The notes: generated from the letters alone by a model not told the origin. Counted from the stretch's first letter, positions 17,420-26,787 are shown. The stretch is 64,000 nucleotides of DNA from Corallibacter vietnamensis (GCF_039537875.1 NZ_BAABBI010000001.1:1736001-1800000), one strand, 5' to 3'. A program made the numbers and translations.

Positions 17420-19621
17420 ATGTCTACAGTACAAACAGACTTACATGCCGCATTAAAAAAATATTTTGGTTTTAGTAAGTTTAAGGGGCTGCAAGAAGCC
17501 GTTATTAAAAGCATTCTTTCAAAACATAACACATTTGTGATTATGCCTACAGGCGGTGGTAAATCATTATGTTATCAGTTGCCAGCATTGATGCAAGAAG
17601 GAACAGCCATTATCGTTTCGCCATTAATTGCACTTATGAAAAATCAAGTAGATGCCATAAGAGGTATTTCTAATGATGAAGGCATTGCTCATGTATTAAA
17701 TTCTTCCCTAAATAAAACTGAAGTTAAGAAAGTAAAGCAAGATATCGTTGATGGTGTTACCAAATTACTTTATGTTGCTCCAGAATCATTAACAAAAGAA
17801 GAGCATGTTGATTTTTTACGTTCTGTAAAAATATCATTCATGGCTATAGATGAAGCTCACTGTATAAGTGAATGGGGACATGATTTTAGGCCAGAATACA
17901 GGAATTTAAGACACATTATAAAACGTATTGGAGATGATATTCCTATAATAGGACTAACAGCTACAGCGACACCAAAAGTACAAGAAGATATTCTTAAAAA
18001 TTTGGGAATGAATGACGCAACAACGTTCAAAGCATCGTTTAACCGTCCTAATCTATATTATGAAGTACGCCCTAAAACAAAACAAGTAGATGCTGATATC
18101 ATTCGTTTCATAAAACAAAACGATGGCAAATCAGGAATTGTTTACTGTTTAAGTAGAAAGCGTGTTGAAGAGCTAGCACAAACGCTTCAAGTAAACGGCA
18201 TAAATGCAGTGCCTTATCATGCAGGATTAGACGCAAAAACACGCGCCAAACATCAAGATATGTTTTTGATGGAAGATGTTGATGTTGTTGTTGCAACCAT
18301 AGCTTTTGGAATGGGAATAGATAAACCTGATGTACGTTTTGTAATTCATCATGACATTCCAAAAAGTATAGAGAGCTACTATCAAGAGACAGGACGTGCA
18401 GGTAGAGATGGTGGCGAAGGCCATTGTTTAGCATTTTATGCATATAAAGACATAGAAAAATTAGAAAAATTTATGTCAGGAAAACCTGTTGCTGAACAAG
18501 AAATAGGGCATGCTTTGTTACAAGAAGTGGTTGCATATGCAGAAACCTCCATGTCTAGACGTAAATTTATTTTGCACTATTTTGGTGAAGAGTTTGATAA
18601 CGAAACAGGCGAAGGTGGCGATTTAGATGATAATGTTAGGCATCCTAAAAAGCAATATGAAGCTAAAGAGGATTTGGTGTTACTGTTAGAAATTGTTTCA
18701 AAAACAAACGAGAAGTATAAATCTAAAGATCTTGTAAACGTTATAATAGGAAAGGAAAATGCGCTAATAAAATCTCATAAAACAAATGAGCAGCCGTTTT
18801 TTGGAAAAGGAAAATATAAAGAAAACACCTATTGGATGGCATTAGTTCGTCAAGTTTTGGTAGCTGGTTATTTAAAGAAAGATATAGAAACTTACGGTGT
18901 TATAAAACTCACAAAAGCAGGAGCAGATTTTATTAATAATCCGCAGTCTTTTATGATGACTGAAGATCATGTATTTGATGAAAGTAATGATGATAGTATC
19001 ATAACGGCATCAAAATCTGGAGGCGCATCGGCAGACGAAAAGCTTATGGCAATGCTAAAGGATTTACGAAAAAAGAACGCTAAAAAACTAGGCGTACCTC
19101 CTTTTGTTATTTTTCAAGATCCTTCTTTAGAAGATATGGCATTAAAATACCCAATTACATTAGAAGAGTTAAGTAATGTACATGGCGTAGGAGATGGAAA
19201 AGCTAAAAAATACGGAAAAGACTTTGTGAATTTCATAGCAAAGTACGTTGAAGATAACGATATAGTACGTCCAGATGATATGGTCGTAAAATCAACAGGA
19301 AGTAATTCAGCAATAAAATTATACATCATTCAAAATGTTGATAGAAAATTACCTCTTGATGATATAGCTTCAGCAAAAGGTATGGAGATGAAAGATTTTA
19401 TAAAAGAAATGGAAGCCATAGTCTTTTCTGGAACCAAATTAAATATTGATTATTGGATTAATGAAATTTTAGATGAAGATCAGCAAGAAGAAATTCATGA
19501 TTATTTTATGGAGGCTGAAACCGATAAAATAGATGTCGCTATAGAAGAGTTTGATGGAGACTATGATGATGAAGAACTGCGCCTATACCGTATTAAGTTT
19601 ATTAGTGAAGTGGCCAATTAA
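17420..19621 (+). CDS. recQ: ATP-dependent DNA helicase RecQ (zinc-cysteine-less form)
   Basis: 3'-5' DNA helicase of 733 residues for recombination and replication-fork repair. Motifs in order: Q-motif region FKGLQEAVIKSIL, Walker A MPTGGGKSLCYQLPAL, DEAH box AIDEAHCISEWGHDF, GLTATATPK, then helicase-C with GIVYCLSRKRVEELA, YHAGLD and QETGRAGRDG. RecQ-Ct and an HRDC-type region follow, with about 100 extra C-terminal residues. The four cysteines that bind zinc in E. coli RecQ are absent around SMSRRKFILHYFGEEF (residues about 377-415), where an acidic Gly-rich linker stands instead. Confidence 0.93.
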   Translation: MSTVQTDLHAALKKYFGFSKFKGLQEAVIKSILSKHNTFVIMPTGGGKSLCYQLPALMQEGTAIIVSPLIALMKNQVDAIRGISNDEGIAHVLNSSLNKTEVKKVKQDIVDGVTKLLYVAPESLTKEEHVDFLRSVKISFMAIDEAHCISEWGHDFRPEYRNLRHIIKRIGDDIPIIGLTATATPKVQEDILKNLGMNDATTFKASFNRPNLYYEVRPKTKQVDADIIRFIKQNDGKSGIVYCLSRKRVEELAQTLQVNGINAVPYHAGLDAKTRAKHQDMFLMEDVDVVVATIAFGMGIDKPDVRFVIHHDIPKSIESYYQETGRAGRDGGEGHCLAFYAYKDIEKLEKFMSGKPVAEQEIGHALLQEVVAYAETSMSRRKFILHYFGEEFDNETGEGGDLDDNVRHPKKQYEAKEDLVLLLEIVSKTNEKYKSKDLVNVIIGKENALIKSHKTNEQPFFGKGKYKENTYWMALVRQVLVAGYLKKDIETYGVIKLTKAGADFINNPQSFMMTEDHVFDESNDDSIITASKSGGASADEKLMAMLKDLRKKNAKKLGVPPFVIFQDPSLEDMALKYPITLEELSNVHGVGDGKAKKYGKDFVNFIAKYVEDNDIVRPDDMVVKSTGSNSAIKLYIIQNVDRKLPLDDIASAKGMEMKDFIKEMEAIVFSGTKLNIDYWINEILDEDQQEEIHDYFMEAETDKIDVAIEEFDGDYDDEELRLYRIKFISEVAN

Positions 19622-19665
19622 TAAATTATATAAAGGTTTAAATTCTTCTTTCTAAAATCATTCCG

Positions 19666-19673
19666 TATCTTTG
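19666..19673 (+). promoter_or_regulatory. Promoter -7 box of the dual immunophilin gene
   Basis: TATCTTTG matches the Bacteroidota -7 consensus TAnnTTTG exactly and lies 22 bases before the ATG at 19696. No clear TTG -33 element is seen at the right distance. Confidence 0.6.
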
Positions 19674-19695
19674 CACTTTATTAAAAAATAATACA

Positions 19696-20628
19696 ATGCA
19701 AGACGGTTTATACGCAAAATTTAATACAACAAAAGGTAACATTCTTGTTGCTCTAGAGTTTGAAAAAACACCAGGAACAGTAGGTAACTTTGTCGCTTTA
19801 GCAGAAGGGAATTTAGAAAATTCAGCAAAAAAACAAGGAACACCTTATTACAACGGATTAAAATTTCATCGTGTTATCCCAGATTTTATGATTCAAGGAG
19901 GTTGCCCTCAAGGCACAGGAACAGGAAATCCAGGGTATCAGTTTGATGATGAGTTTCATCCAGATTTAAAACATGATGGTCCAGGTGTATTATCTATGGC
20001 AAATGCAGGTCCAGGAACTAACGGAAGTCAATTTTTTATTACACATGTAGAAACACCTTGGTTAGATGGTAATCATACAGTTTTTGGTAAAGTAGTAGAA
20101 GGTCAAGATGTTGTTGATGCAATTGCTCAAGGCGATGTTATCGATAGTTTAGAAATAGTTAGAGTAGGAGCAGATGCTGAAAACTTTAATGCTATAGAAG
20201 CCTTTAGAACATTTGAAGGAGCTAGAGAAAAACGCGTTGCAGCAGAAAAAGAAGCACGTGAAGCTGAATTAGATAAATTAGCTGCAGGTTTTGAAAAAAC
20301 AGACAGTGGTTTACGCTACCAAATTTTACAAAAAGGATCAGGAGTTAAAGCTGAAAAAGGAAAAACAGTAGCCGTACATTACAAAGGCCAATTAGCTGAC
20401 GGAACAGTTTTTGATTCTTCTTATAAGCGTAAGCAACCACTAGAATTTCCTGTAGGAATGGGACAAGTTATTGCTGGTTGGGATGAAGGTATTTGTCTTT
20501 TAAATGTTGGTGATAAAGCACGTTTAGTAATCCCTAGTGATTTAGGTTATGGTAGCCGAGGTGCTGGTGGTGTTATTCCTCCAAATGCAACATTGATTTT
20601 TGATGTTGAACTTGTGGATGTTAAATAA
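19696..20628 (+). CDS. Cyclophilin-FKBP fusion peptidylprolyl isomerase
   Basis: A 310-residue protein with two unrelated prolyl isomerase domains. Residues about 5-160 are a cyclophilin (YYNGLKFHRVIPDFMIQGG, NGSQFFITHVETPWLDGNH), then a charged helical linker (EGAREKRVAAEKEAREAEL) and an FKBP domain (about 205-310: VAVHYKGQLADGTVFDSS, GWDEGICLLNVGDKARL, IPPNATLIFDVEL). No signal peptide is present, so it should be cytoplasmic. Such dual-family immunophilins have been described in Flavobacterium. It is a single gene with its own promoter and terminator. Confidence 0.93.
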   Translation: MQDGLYAKFNTTKGNILVALEFEKTPGTVGNFVALAEGNLENSAKKQGTPYYNGLKFHRVIPDFMIQGGCPQGTGTGNPGYQFDDEFHPDLKHDGPGVLSMANAGPGTNGSQFFITHVETPWLDGNHTVFGKVVEGQDVVDAIAQGDVIDSLEIVRVGADAENFNAIEAFRTFEGAREKRVAAEKEAREAELDKLAAGFEKTDSGLRYQILQKGSGVKAEKGKTVAVHYKGQLADGTVFDSSYKRKQPLEFPVGMGQVIAGWDEGICLLNVGDKARLVIPSDLGYGSRGAGGVIPPNATLIFDVELVDVK

Positions 20629-20660
20629 CATAAAGAACGTAACAAAATTTATAAAAAATC

Positions 20661-20689
20661 GTCTCATTAATTAATGAGACTTTTTTTTG
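20661..20689 (+). terminator. Rho-independent terminator after the dual immunophilin gene
   Basis: Perfect arms GTCTCATTAA and TTAATGAGAC (20661-20680) are followed by eight T. It lies 32 bases after the stop codon. Confidence 0.88.
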
Positions 20690-20705
20690 TCCTTATTTTT
20701 ATTAA

Positions 20706-21446
20706 ATGAAAAACTTATATATGAATTTTTTTAAGAGACATCAATATTTACGTACAACACTAGCCCTAGTTTGTTTGGCATTAGTAACAATAAGCTGTTC
20801 TAAAAATATCAACTATACAACCCAACATATAAAAGAAACATCTGGACGCTATTTGTATAATCAAGAAGAGTTAATAGAAGTGTATTATAAGGACAATAAC
20901 CTTTTTTTAAAATGGAAAGGCGCAGAGCAAATAAAGCCAGTTGCGCTAGATGAGAACACTTTCTTCGTAGCAGATATGTATCAAAAATTACAGTTTGTTA
21001 AGCACCCTGAAACCCAAAAACGCTATTTATCTATTATTCCAGAAGATGGTGGTGACTCATCAATAACCTATGATTATTTAAAGGTATCTGATACATTTAG
21101 AACGCCAAGTATGTATTTAAAAGATAAAGTTTATGATAAAGCACTTGAAGGTTATTTAGCAATTCAAAAACAGGATTCAACAAGTACATTCATAGACGAG
21201 CGTGCATTTAATAGCTTGGGTTATTCGCACTTACGTAAACAGGAACACAAAGATGCCATTGCAATATTTAAAATGAATGTAGCACTGCATCCGGAAAGTG
21301 ATAATGTTTATGATAGTCTAGCAGAAGCATATTTACAGTCAGGAGATAGCTTGCAAGCATATACAAACTATGAAAAAGCGTTACAACTAAATAGTGGTAA
21401 CAAACGCGCTAAAAAGTTTGTAGAGACTTATAAAGCTAATAACTAG
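20706..21446 (+). CDS. TPR-repeat lipoprotein
   Basis: A 246-residue protein with a lipoprotein signal peptide: basic n-region FFKRHQ, hydrophobic stretch and lipobox LVTISC. The middle (about residues 40-140) is a beta-rich domain rather like those appended to Bacteroidota beta-lactamase-related proteins, with no motif I can name. The C-terminal 90 residues hold two to three TPR units (AFNSLGYSHLRKQEHKDAI, NVYDSLAEAYLQSGDSLQAY). ATG 20721 is an alternative start. Probably anchored in the outer or inner membrane; function unknown. Confidence 0.75.
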   Translation: MKNLYMNFFKRHQYLRTTLALVCLALVTISCSKNINYTTQHIKETSGRYLYNQEELIEVYYKDNNLFLKWKGAEQIKPVALDENTFFVADMYQKLQFVKHPETQKRYLSIIPEDGGDSSITYDYLKVSDTFRTPSMYLKDKVYDKALEGYLAIQKQDSTSTFIDERAFNSLGYSHLRKQEHKDAIAIFKMNVALHPESDNVYDSLAEAYLQSGDSLQAYTNYEKALQLNSGNKRAKKFVETYKANN

Positions 21447-21480
21447 GTAGGTTTTATTAAAACATCTTTGTTACTTGATG

Positions 21481-22035
21481 TTATTTCCACTTAATATTAC
21501 AACCAATACTTGGTTTTTGAGGGTTTGAGTTTTCTTTGTCGTTAAGCAAACAATCTAAAGCATGACGCATATCGCTGCCAGTCACAGGAATATTATTTCC
21601 AGGTCTTGAGTCGTCTAATTGGCCACGATATACTAACTTTGATTCTTTATCAAAAATGTAAAAATCAGGTGTACATGCAGCATCGTATTTTTTAGCGATT
21701 TCTTGAGTCTGGTCATATAAATACGGAAAAATAAACGCTTGCTCAATAGCATTAGCTTTCATTTTATCAGGAGCATCCTGTGGGTAGTTTTTAGCATCAT
21801 TACTAGAAATTGCAATGCAATTAATACCTTTACTTTTATAATCTTTTGCTAACTTGGCAAGCTCACTATTTACATGTTTAACAAACGGACAGTGATTACA
21901 AATAAACATTACAATAGTACCATGTATTCCTTTTAAATCGTTAAAAGATAGTGTTTTATTAGAAACAGTGTCTAGCAATGAAAATTCAGGAGCTTTTGTT
22001 CCTAACGGAAGCATGTTTGATGGTGTTTGTGCCAT
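21481..22035 (-). CDS. Thioredoxin-like (AhpC/TSA-type redoxin) protein
   Basis: A 184-residue cytoplasmic protein of the thioredoxin fold. It begins with the redoxin signature GTKAPEFSLLDTVSNKTLSF and has CNHCPFVKHVNSEL at the redox site, a CxxC motif of the subfamily often annotated as thioredoxin family protein, plus a later cis-Pro region ACTPDFYIFD. The C-terminus GCNIKWK is conserved in this subfamily. The substrate is unknown. It stands alone, divergent from csaA. Confidence 0.86.
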   Translation of the reverse strand: MAQTPSNMLPLGTKAPEFSLLDTVSNKTLSFNDLKGIHGTIVMFICNHCPFVKHVNSELAKLAKDYKSKGINCIAISSNDAKNYPQDAPDKMKANAIEQAFIFPYLYDQTQEIAKKYDAACTPDFYIFDKESKLVYRGQLDDSRPGNNIPVTGSDMRHALDCLLNDKENSNPQKPSIGCNIKWK

Positions 22036-22083
22036 GATATGTCGTATTTTATTAATGTTCGTTAAAATTAGTACTTTTAAAAA

Positions 22084-22419
22084 ATGAATTCTACTATAAA
22101 CTTTGAAGATTTTGTTAAAGTTGATCTTCGTGTCGGAACTATTATTGCAGTTGATGATTTTCCAAAAGCAAGAAAACCTGCTTACCAGCTAACTATAGAC
22201 TTTGGTGCTTTAGGTGTAAAAAAAACATCAGCACAAATTACAACACTTTATAATAAGGAAGCATTATTAAACAGGCAAATTGTAGCTGTTGTTAATTTTC
22301 CTAAAAAACAAATAGCTAATTTCATGAGCGAATGCCTTGTTTTGGGAGCTGTAAATGGAAAAGATGTTATTTTATTAAATCCGGATCAAGTCGTAAAAAA
22401 CGGCTCTACAGTTGCGTAG
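22084..22419 (+). CDS. csaA: tRNA-binding domain protein CsaA
   Basis: A 111-residue OB-fold protein homologous to the anticodon-binding C-terminal domain of methionyl-tRNA synthetase and to CsaA, proposed to act as a tRNA-binding or export-related chaperone. The motif VKVDLRVGTIIAVDDFP at the start and MSECLVLGAV near the end are typical. It lies three bases before the symporter gene and is divergent from the thioredoxin-like gene, so csaA probably leads a three-gene unit (csaA, symporter, acyltransferase). Confidence 0.9.
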   Translation: MNSTINFEDFVKVDLRVGTIIAVDDFPKARKPAYQLTIDFGALGVKKTSAQITTLYNKEALLNRQIVAVVNFPKKQIANFMSECLVLGAVNGKDVILLNPDQVVKNGSTVA

Positions 22420-22422
22420 TCT

Positions 22423-23331
22423 ATGCTAAAACTTGACGATGTTACTATTCATTTTGATGCCAATAATCTTTGGGTCTTAAACATAGCGCTTGCAGTGGTT
22501 ATGTTTGGAGTTGCTTTAGGTATTACTCTAAACGATTTTAAACAACTACAAAAACAACCAAAACCTATTATTGTAGGGCTGTTGTCTCAATTTGTTTTGT
22601 TGCCATTTCTAACTTATGTTGTTATACGTTTAGTAAATCCGCAGCCAAGTATTGCATTAGGTATGATGATGGTTGCTGCTTGTCCTGGTGGAAATATATC
22701 TAATTTCATGACGCATTTGGCAAAAGGAAATACAGCTTTGTCAGTTAGTTTAACTGCTTTTTCTACGTTTTTGGCAATGATTATGACTCCTTTTAATTTT
22801 GAGTTTTATGGGCATTTATATGTGCCTACAGCAAGTTTGCTTAAACAAGTAGCATTAAGTCCGTATGAGTTAGTAAAGCTTGTTTTGTTAGTTCTTGGCG
22901 TGCCATTGCTTTTAGGAATGCTCATGAGATATTATTTTAGTGCATTTTCAGAAAAACTATCACGCGTATTAAAACCATTTTCAATTATAGTATTTATAGC
23001 GATTGTTGTAATTGCTCTTTTTAATAATATAGATGTGTTTAATAATTATATACATCATGTTCTAGGAATTGGAATTATGCATAATTTATTAGCACTTATA
23101 TTAGGTTTCTTTATAGCGAGAGCTTTTAAGTTATCATTCAAAAACCAAAAAACATTAGCTATTGAAACAGGAATTCAAAATTCAGGATTAGGACTATTGC
23201 TTATATTTATGTTTTTTAATGGCTTGGGAGGTATGGCAATTATAGCAGCTTTTTGGGGTATTTGGCATATTATATCGGGCTTGATATTATCATTGTTTTG
23301 GGCCTACCAAAAGAAAACTAAATTACAATAA
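22423..23331 (+). CDS. Bile acid:sodium symporter (BASS) family transporter
   Basis: A 302-residue inner-membrane protein with about nine to ten hydrophobic helices. It has the BASS family core motifs ACPGGNISNFMTHLAKGNTA (first unwound helix) and ETGIQNSGLGLLLIF (second), both sodium-site regions. Bacterial members carry various organic anions, so bile acids are not implied. It is sandwiched without gaps between csaA and the acyltransferase; the stop overlaps the next ATG by one base. Confidence 0.87.
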   Translation: MLKLDDVTIHFDANNLWVLNIALAVVMFGVALGITLNDFKQLQKQPKPIIVGLLSQFVLLPFLTYVVIRLVNPQPSIALGMMMVAACPGGNISNFMTHLAKGNTALSVSLTAFSTFLAMIMTPFNFEFYGHLYVPTASLLKQVALSPYELVKLVLLVLGVPLLLGMLMRYYFSAFSEKLSRVLKPFSIIVFIAIVVIALFNNIDVFNNYIHHVLGIGIMHNLLALILGFFIARAFKLSFKNQKTLAIETGIQNSGLGLLLIFMFFNGLGGMAIIAAFWGIWHIISGLILSLFWAYQKKTKLQ

Positions 23332-24365
23332 TGCTACACAAACTTTGGTTACATACTATTCGGTGTTATTTACAATTAGGCCTTTTTTTTTATTACAAAA
23401 GGATTCGTGTTGTAAACAAAGAAAATGTTCCCAAAAAAGGAGCAGTCTTGTTGTTGTCTAACCATCAAAACGCATTAATAGACGCGCTTTTAATTGCTAC
23501 AAAATCAGGTAGATTCTCCTATTTTTTAACCAGAGCAAGCGTGTTTTCAGGTTCGTTCACTGATAAGTTTTTAAAAAGTTTACAAATGCTTCCGGTATAT
23601 CGTGTGCGTGACGGCTGGAAAACGATATCTAATAACAATTTAGTTTTTTCTAAATGTGCTAAATTACTCTATGAGAGCAAAGCAGTAGCACTTTTTCCAG
23701 AAGGAAACCATAGTTTACAGCGCACAGTTAGAAATTTAAGTAAAGGATTTACACGTATAGTTTTTAAAACACTTAAGCTGTATCCGGATACTAATTTACA
23801 AATAGTACCTATTGGGCTTAATTTTCAAAACGCTGTAGCTTTTGGAGATAGTGTTTCTATTTATTTTGGAAAACCAATAGATGCTAAAAATTATTTGCTT
23901 GATGATGAGAATGCTGCAATTGGAGTTTTAAAAAGAGATGTACAACAGCAACTCTCAACTTTAACAACTCATATTCCGTCAGATGGTTATGATGCAGTTC
24001 TTAATGAGTTGACACTAAATAAAGTGAATTTTCTGCATCCTGAAAATGTGAATGCTTGTATCTCATCAAACTTCAAAAACTGTGAATTGCAACAAACACC
24101 TAGGTTTGTAGCAATAAAAAAAGTCTTTAAGTTTTTAATGATTATTACATTGTTTGGTCCTTATTTGATATGGAAATTTAAGGTGTATCCTAAAATAAAA
24201 GAACCTGAATTTGTGGCGACATTTAGGTTTGCTATTGTAATTACTTTAGTCCCTATTTGGTTATTGTTGTTAGGGTTTACTCTAGCAGTTACTTGTGGTT
24301 TATATATAGCTGTTTTATTTGTGGCTGTTAGTCTGTGTTTAGCCTTACTTGCAGTAAAATTATAG
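23331..24365 (+). CDS. PlsC-like glycerolipid acyltransferase
   Basis: A 344-residue membrane-bound acyltransferase. The catalytic motif is LSNHQNALIDALL, where His and Asp are separated by five residues (HX5D) instead of the usual four, as seen in a branch resembling yeast Sct1/Gpt2. Motif III FPEGNHS and the following GFTRIVF support acyl transfer to a glycerol-3-phosphate-type acceptor. Two C-terminal hydrophobic helices (about residues 270-340) anchor it. Last gene of the csaA unit. Confidence 0.82.
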   Translation: MLHKLWLHTIRCYLQLGLFFYYKRIRVVNKENVPKKGAVLLLSNHQNALIDALLIATKSGRFSYFLTRASVFSGSFTDKFLKSLQMLPVYRVRDGWKTISNNNLVFSKCAKLLYESKAVALFPEGNHSLQRTVRNLSKGFTRIVFKTLKLYPDTNLQIVPIGLNFQNAVAFGDSVSIYFGKPIDAKNYLLDDENAAIGVLKRDVQQQLSTLTTHIPSDGYDAVLNELTLNKVNFLHPENVNACISSNFKNCELQQTPRFVAIKKVFKFLMIITLFGPYLIWKFKVYPKIKEPEFVATFRFAIVITLVPIWLLLLGFTLAVTCGLYIAVLFVAVSLCLALLAVKL

Positions 24366-24399
24366 GTTGCTTTTTTTAAAACTATTACAATAAAAAAAA

Positions 24400-24426
24400 G
24401 CCTTTACAAAATGTAAAGGCTTTTTT
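24400..24426. terminator. Bidirectional terminator between acyltransferase and DUF3276 genes
   Basis: GCCTTTACA and TGTAAAGGC (24400-24420) pair perfectly, with a run of A on the left and six T on the right, so it can serve both convergent genes. Confidence 0.85.
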
Positions 24427-24438
24427 GATTTATTGTTT

Positions 24439-24825
24439 TTAAATATCATCAAAATCGATATCAGTAAATTTTTCAGCAGAAGGTGTTTCAGTATGAACAT
24501 TTTCATCGGTTGTTTGATCATATTCTTTTTTGAAATCTTTTTGGTGACGTTCACTAATTACTTCGTCTCCTTTTTCGCTTATGATATAATCAGTCATTTC
24601 AGCTAAAATGCTATTAAATTCAGAAAAATCTTCCTTATATAAATAGATTTTATGCTTTTTATAATGGTAAGAACCATCATCGTTTGTAAACTTTTTACTT
24701 TCTGTAATTGTTAAATAGTAGTCACCTGCTTTTGTAGATCTAACGTCAAAGAAATAGGTTCTTCTTCCAGCTCTTAAAACTTTTGAATAAATTTCTTCTT
24801 TCTCCATCATGTCATTAGAATTCAT
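24439..24825 (-). CDS. DUF3276 PUR-alpha-like nucleic-acid-binding protein
   Basis: A 128-residue protein with one PUR repeat: KEEIYSKVLRAGRRTYFFDVR, GDYYLTITESKKF and HKIYLYKEDFSEF, the Bacteroidota family DUF3276 related to eukaryotic PUR-alpha. Such proteins bind single-stranded DNA or RNA. The C-terminal 30 residues are acidic and poorly conserved. It is a single gene transcribed towards the acyltransferase gene, with the shared terminator between. Confidence 0.88.
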   Translation of the reverse strand: MNSNDMMEKEEIYSKVLRAGRRTYFFDVRSTKAGDYYLTITESKKFTNDDGSYHYKKHKIYLYKEDFSEFNSILAEMTDYIISEKGDEVISERHQKDFKKEYDQTTDENVHTETPSAEKFTDIDFDDI

Positions 24826-24936
24826 AGTCGTGTTTTATTTTAAGATTTTATTGTTGCATCAAAAATCTAAAAAAAAGAATTACCAACCAACAAATTATTA
24901 CATTTCTTTTAGTGAGTAATTGCTCTTGTTTTGTTG

Positions 24937-26700
24937 TTAAGAATTAGGATTTGTCGTATCACTAATTTGTTCTAAATATAAACTTTTGTAATAACCATCT
25001 ATGGTTACAAGCGTTTCGTGAGAGCCGGCTTGTGTGATTTTTCCGTCATCTAAAACAAGTATTTTGTCTGCATTTTTAACAGATGATATACGGTGACTAA
25101 CTATAATGGTGGTTTTCCCTGTAGAAACCTTTTTTAAGTTCTTTAAGATTTTCTCTTCAGTTTCTGTATCAACGGCTGATAAGCAATCATCAAATAATAA
25201 AATATTAGGATTTTTAATGATGGCTCTAGCTATAGATACACGTTGTTTTTGTCCGCCAGATAAGGTAATTCCTCGCTCTCCCAAAACAGTATTATATCCT
25301 TTAGAGAATTTTATTATATTTTTATGTACTTGAGCTTGTTTTGCTGCTTCTATAACTTCTTGATCTGTAGCGTCTTCTTTACCAAATTTAATATTATTAT
25401 TTATGGTGTCAGAAAATAAAAAAGCATCTTGCGGTACGTAGCCTATTTGCTCTCTTAAACTGGTAAGGTTTACACTTGTAATAGGTGTGTTGTCTATTAA
25501 GATCTCTCCAGAGTTAACATCATATAAACGCCCTATTAGATCTAAAATAGTAGATTTTCCAGAGCCTGTTTTTCCAATAATAGCTAAAGTTTCTCCTTGT
25601 TTTATGTTGAAAGACACATTCTTTAAGGCTTGAATATTAGTGTCATCATAAGTAAATGATACATTTTTAAATTCAATGTTGCCAATAATATTTGTAGACT
25701 CAACATGGTTGTTTTTAATTTCGGGTGTAATATCTAGAAACTCATTAATACGTTTTTGTGAAGCTTCTGCTTGCTGAATAATAGATGTAACCCAACCAAC
25801 TGTAGCTACTGGCCAAGTTAGCATGTTTACATAAATGATAAATTTTGTAATAACACCCAAACTTATTTCTCCAGCCATGTATTGTAAACCACCAATATAA
25901 ATAACAATAATGTTGCTTATACCTATTAATAGAATCATCATAGGGAAGAAAAAAGCATTTACTCTTACTAAGTCTAACTGTTTTTGTTTGCTGGTTGCAG
26001 CAAGTTCATTAAAATTGCTAGATACTTGAGACTCCATGCCATAAGCTTTTATGATAGAAATACCACTAAATGACTCTTGCGTAAATGATGATAATTTAGA
26101 AAGGTATTGCTGAACTATTGTACTGCGCTTATGAATGGTTTTACTTAATTTATAAATAATTACCGATAGAATAGGTAATGGTACCACTGTGTAAAGTGTA
26201 AGCATAGGAGCTTGTTTATACATAAAACCAATAGCAATAATAAAAAGAGTGATTGTATTTATACTGTACATAATGGCTGGTCCTGCATACATTCTTACAC
26301 GACCTACATCTTCACTTATTCTATTCATCAAATCACCAGTTCTATTTTTTTTGTAAAAATTTAGTGCTAAAACTTGATATTGATGATAAACTTCATTTTT
26401 TAAATCATACTCAATATAACGAGATACATTTATAATGGTTTGTCTCATAAAAAAGGTTAGTATGCCCGTTATTAGAGCAGCACCAATTATGTAAGCGATA
26501 TTTATAAGAAGTTCCTGTTTTACAATGGATATATCGGTAATAGTTCCTAGTCTATATTCATTTACCACATCAATAGAAGAGCCAATAAGCTCTGGCGTAA
26601 ACAAAAGGAAAATTTTAGAAATAATGGTAATTAATATACCTACAATTAAACGATACTTATATTTTAAAAAATATTTATTGAGGTGTTGTAATGCTTTCAT
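24937..26700 (-). CDS. ABC-type exporter, fused permease and ATPase (MsbA-like)
   Basis: A 587-residue half-transporter that works as a homodimer. Six membrane helices (about residues 15-310) are followed by an ATPase domain with Walker A IIGKTGSGKST, Q-loop, signature TLSGGQKQRVSIARA, Walker B ILLFDDCLSAVD and switch His in IIVSHRISSV. The family exports lipids, peptides or drugs; the substrate cannot be predicted. It is divergent from leucine dehydrogenase across 143 bases. Confidence 0.9.
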   Translation of the reverse strand: MKALQHLNKYFLKYKYRLIVGILITIISKIFLLFTPELIGSSIDVVNEYRLGTITDISIVKQELLINIAYIIGAALITGILTFFMRQTIINVSRYIEYDLKNEVYHQYQVLALNFYKKNRTGDLMNRISEDVGRVRMYAGPAIMYSINTITLFIIAIGFMYKQAPMLTLYTVVPLPILSVIIYKLSKTIHKRSTIVQQYLSKLSSFTQESFSGISIIKAYGMESQVSSNFNELAATSKQKQLDLVRVNAFFFPMMILLIGISNIIVIYIGGLQYMAGEISLGVITKFIIYVNMLTWPVATVGWVTSIIQQAEASQKRINEFLDITPEIKNNHVESTNIIGNIEFKNVSFTYDDTNIQALKNVSFNIKQGETLAIIGKTGSGKSTILDLIGRLYDVNSGEILIDNTPITSVNLTSLREQIGYVPQDAFLFSDTINNNIKFGKEDATDQEVIEAAKQAQVHKNIIKFSKGYNTVLGERGITLSGGQKQRVSIARAIIKNPNILLFDDCLSAVDTETEEKILKNLKKVSTGKTTIIVSHRISSVKNADKILVLDDGKITQAGSHETLVTIDGYYKSLYLEQISDTTNPNS

Positions 26701-26756
26701 TTAAGAGCTAATATGGCTTGGGTTCTTGATAAATTAATATTTTTACAACATTATTA

Positions 26757-26787
26757 TTGTTTAAACATTAATATTAGTTTAATTTTG
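26757..26787 (+). promoter_or_regulatory. Promoter of leucine dehydrogenase gene
   Basis: TTG (26757-26759), a 20-base spacer and TAATTTTG (26780-26787) match the full Bacteroidota promoter pattern. It lies 56 bases before the ATG at 26844. Confidence 0.65.

Noticed and set aside
18108..18443. 111-residue minus-strand frame inside recQ
   Set aside because: Shadow of the recQ coding frame with low-complexity Leu/His-rich translation and no motif.
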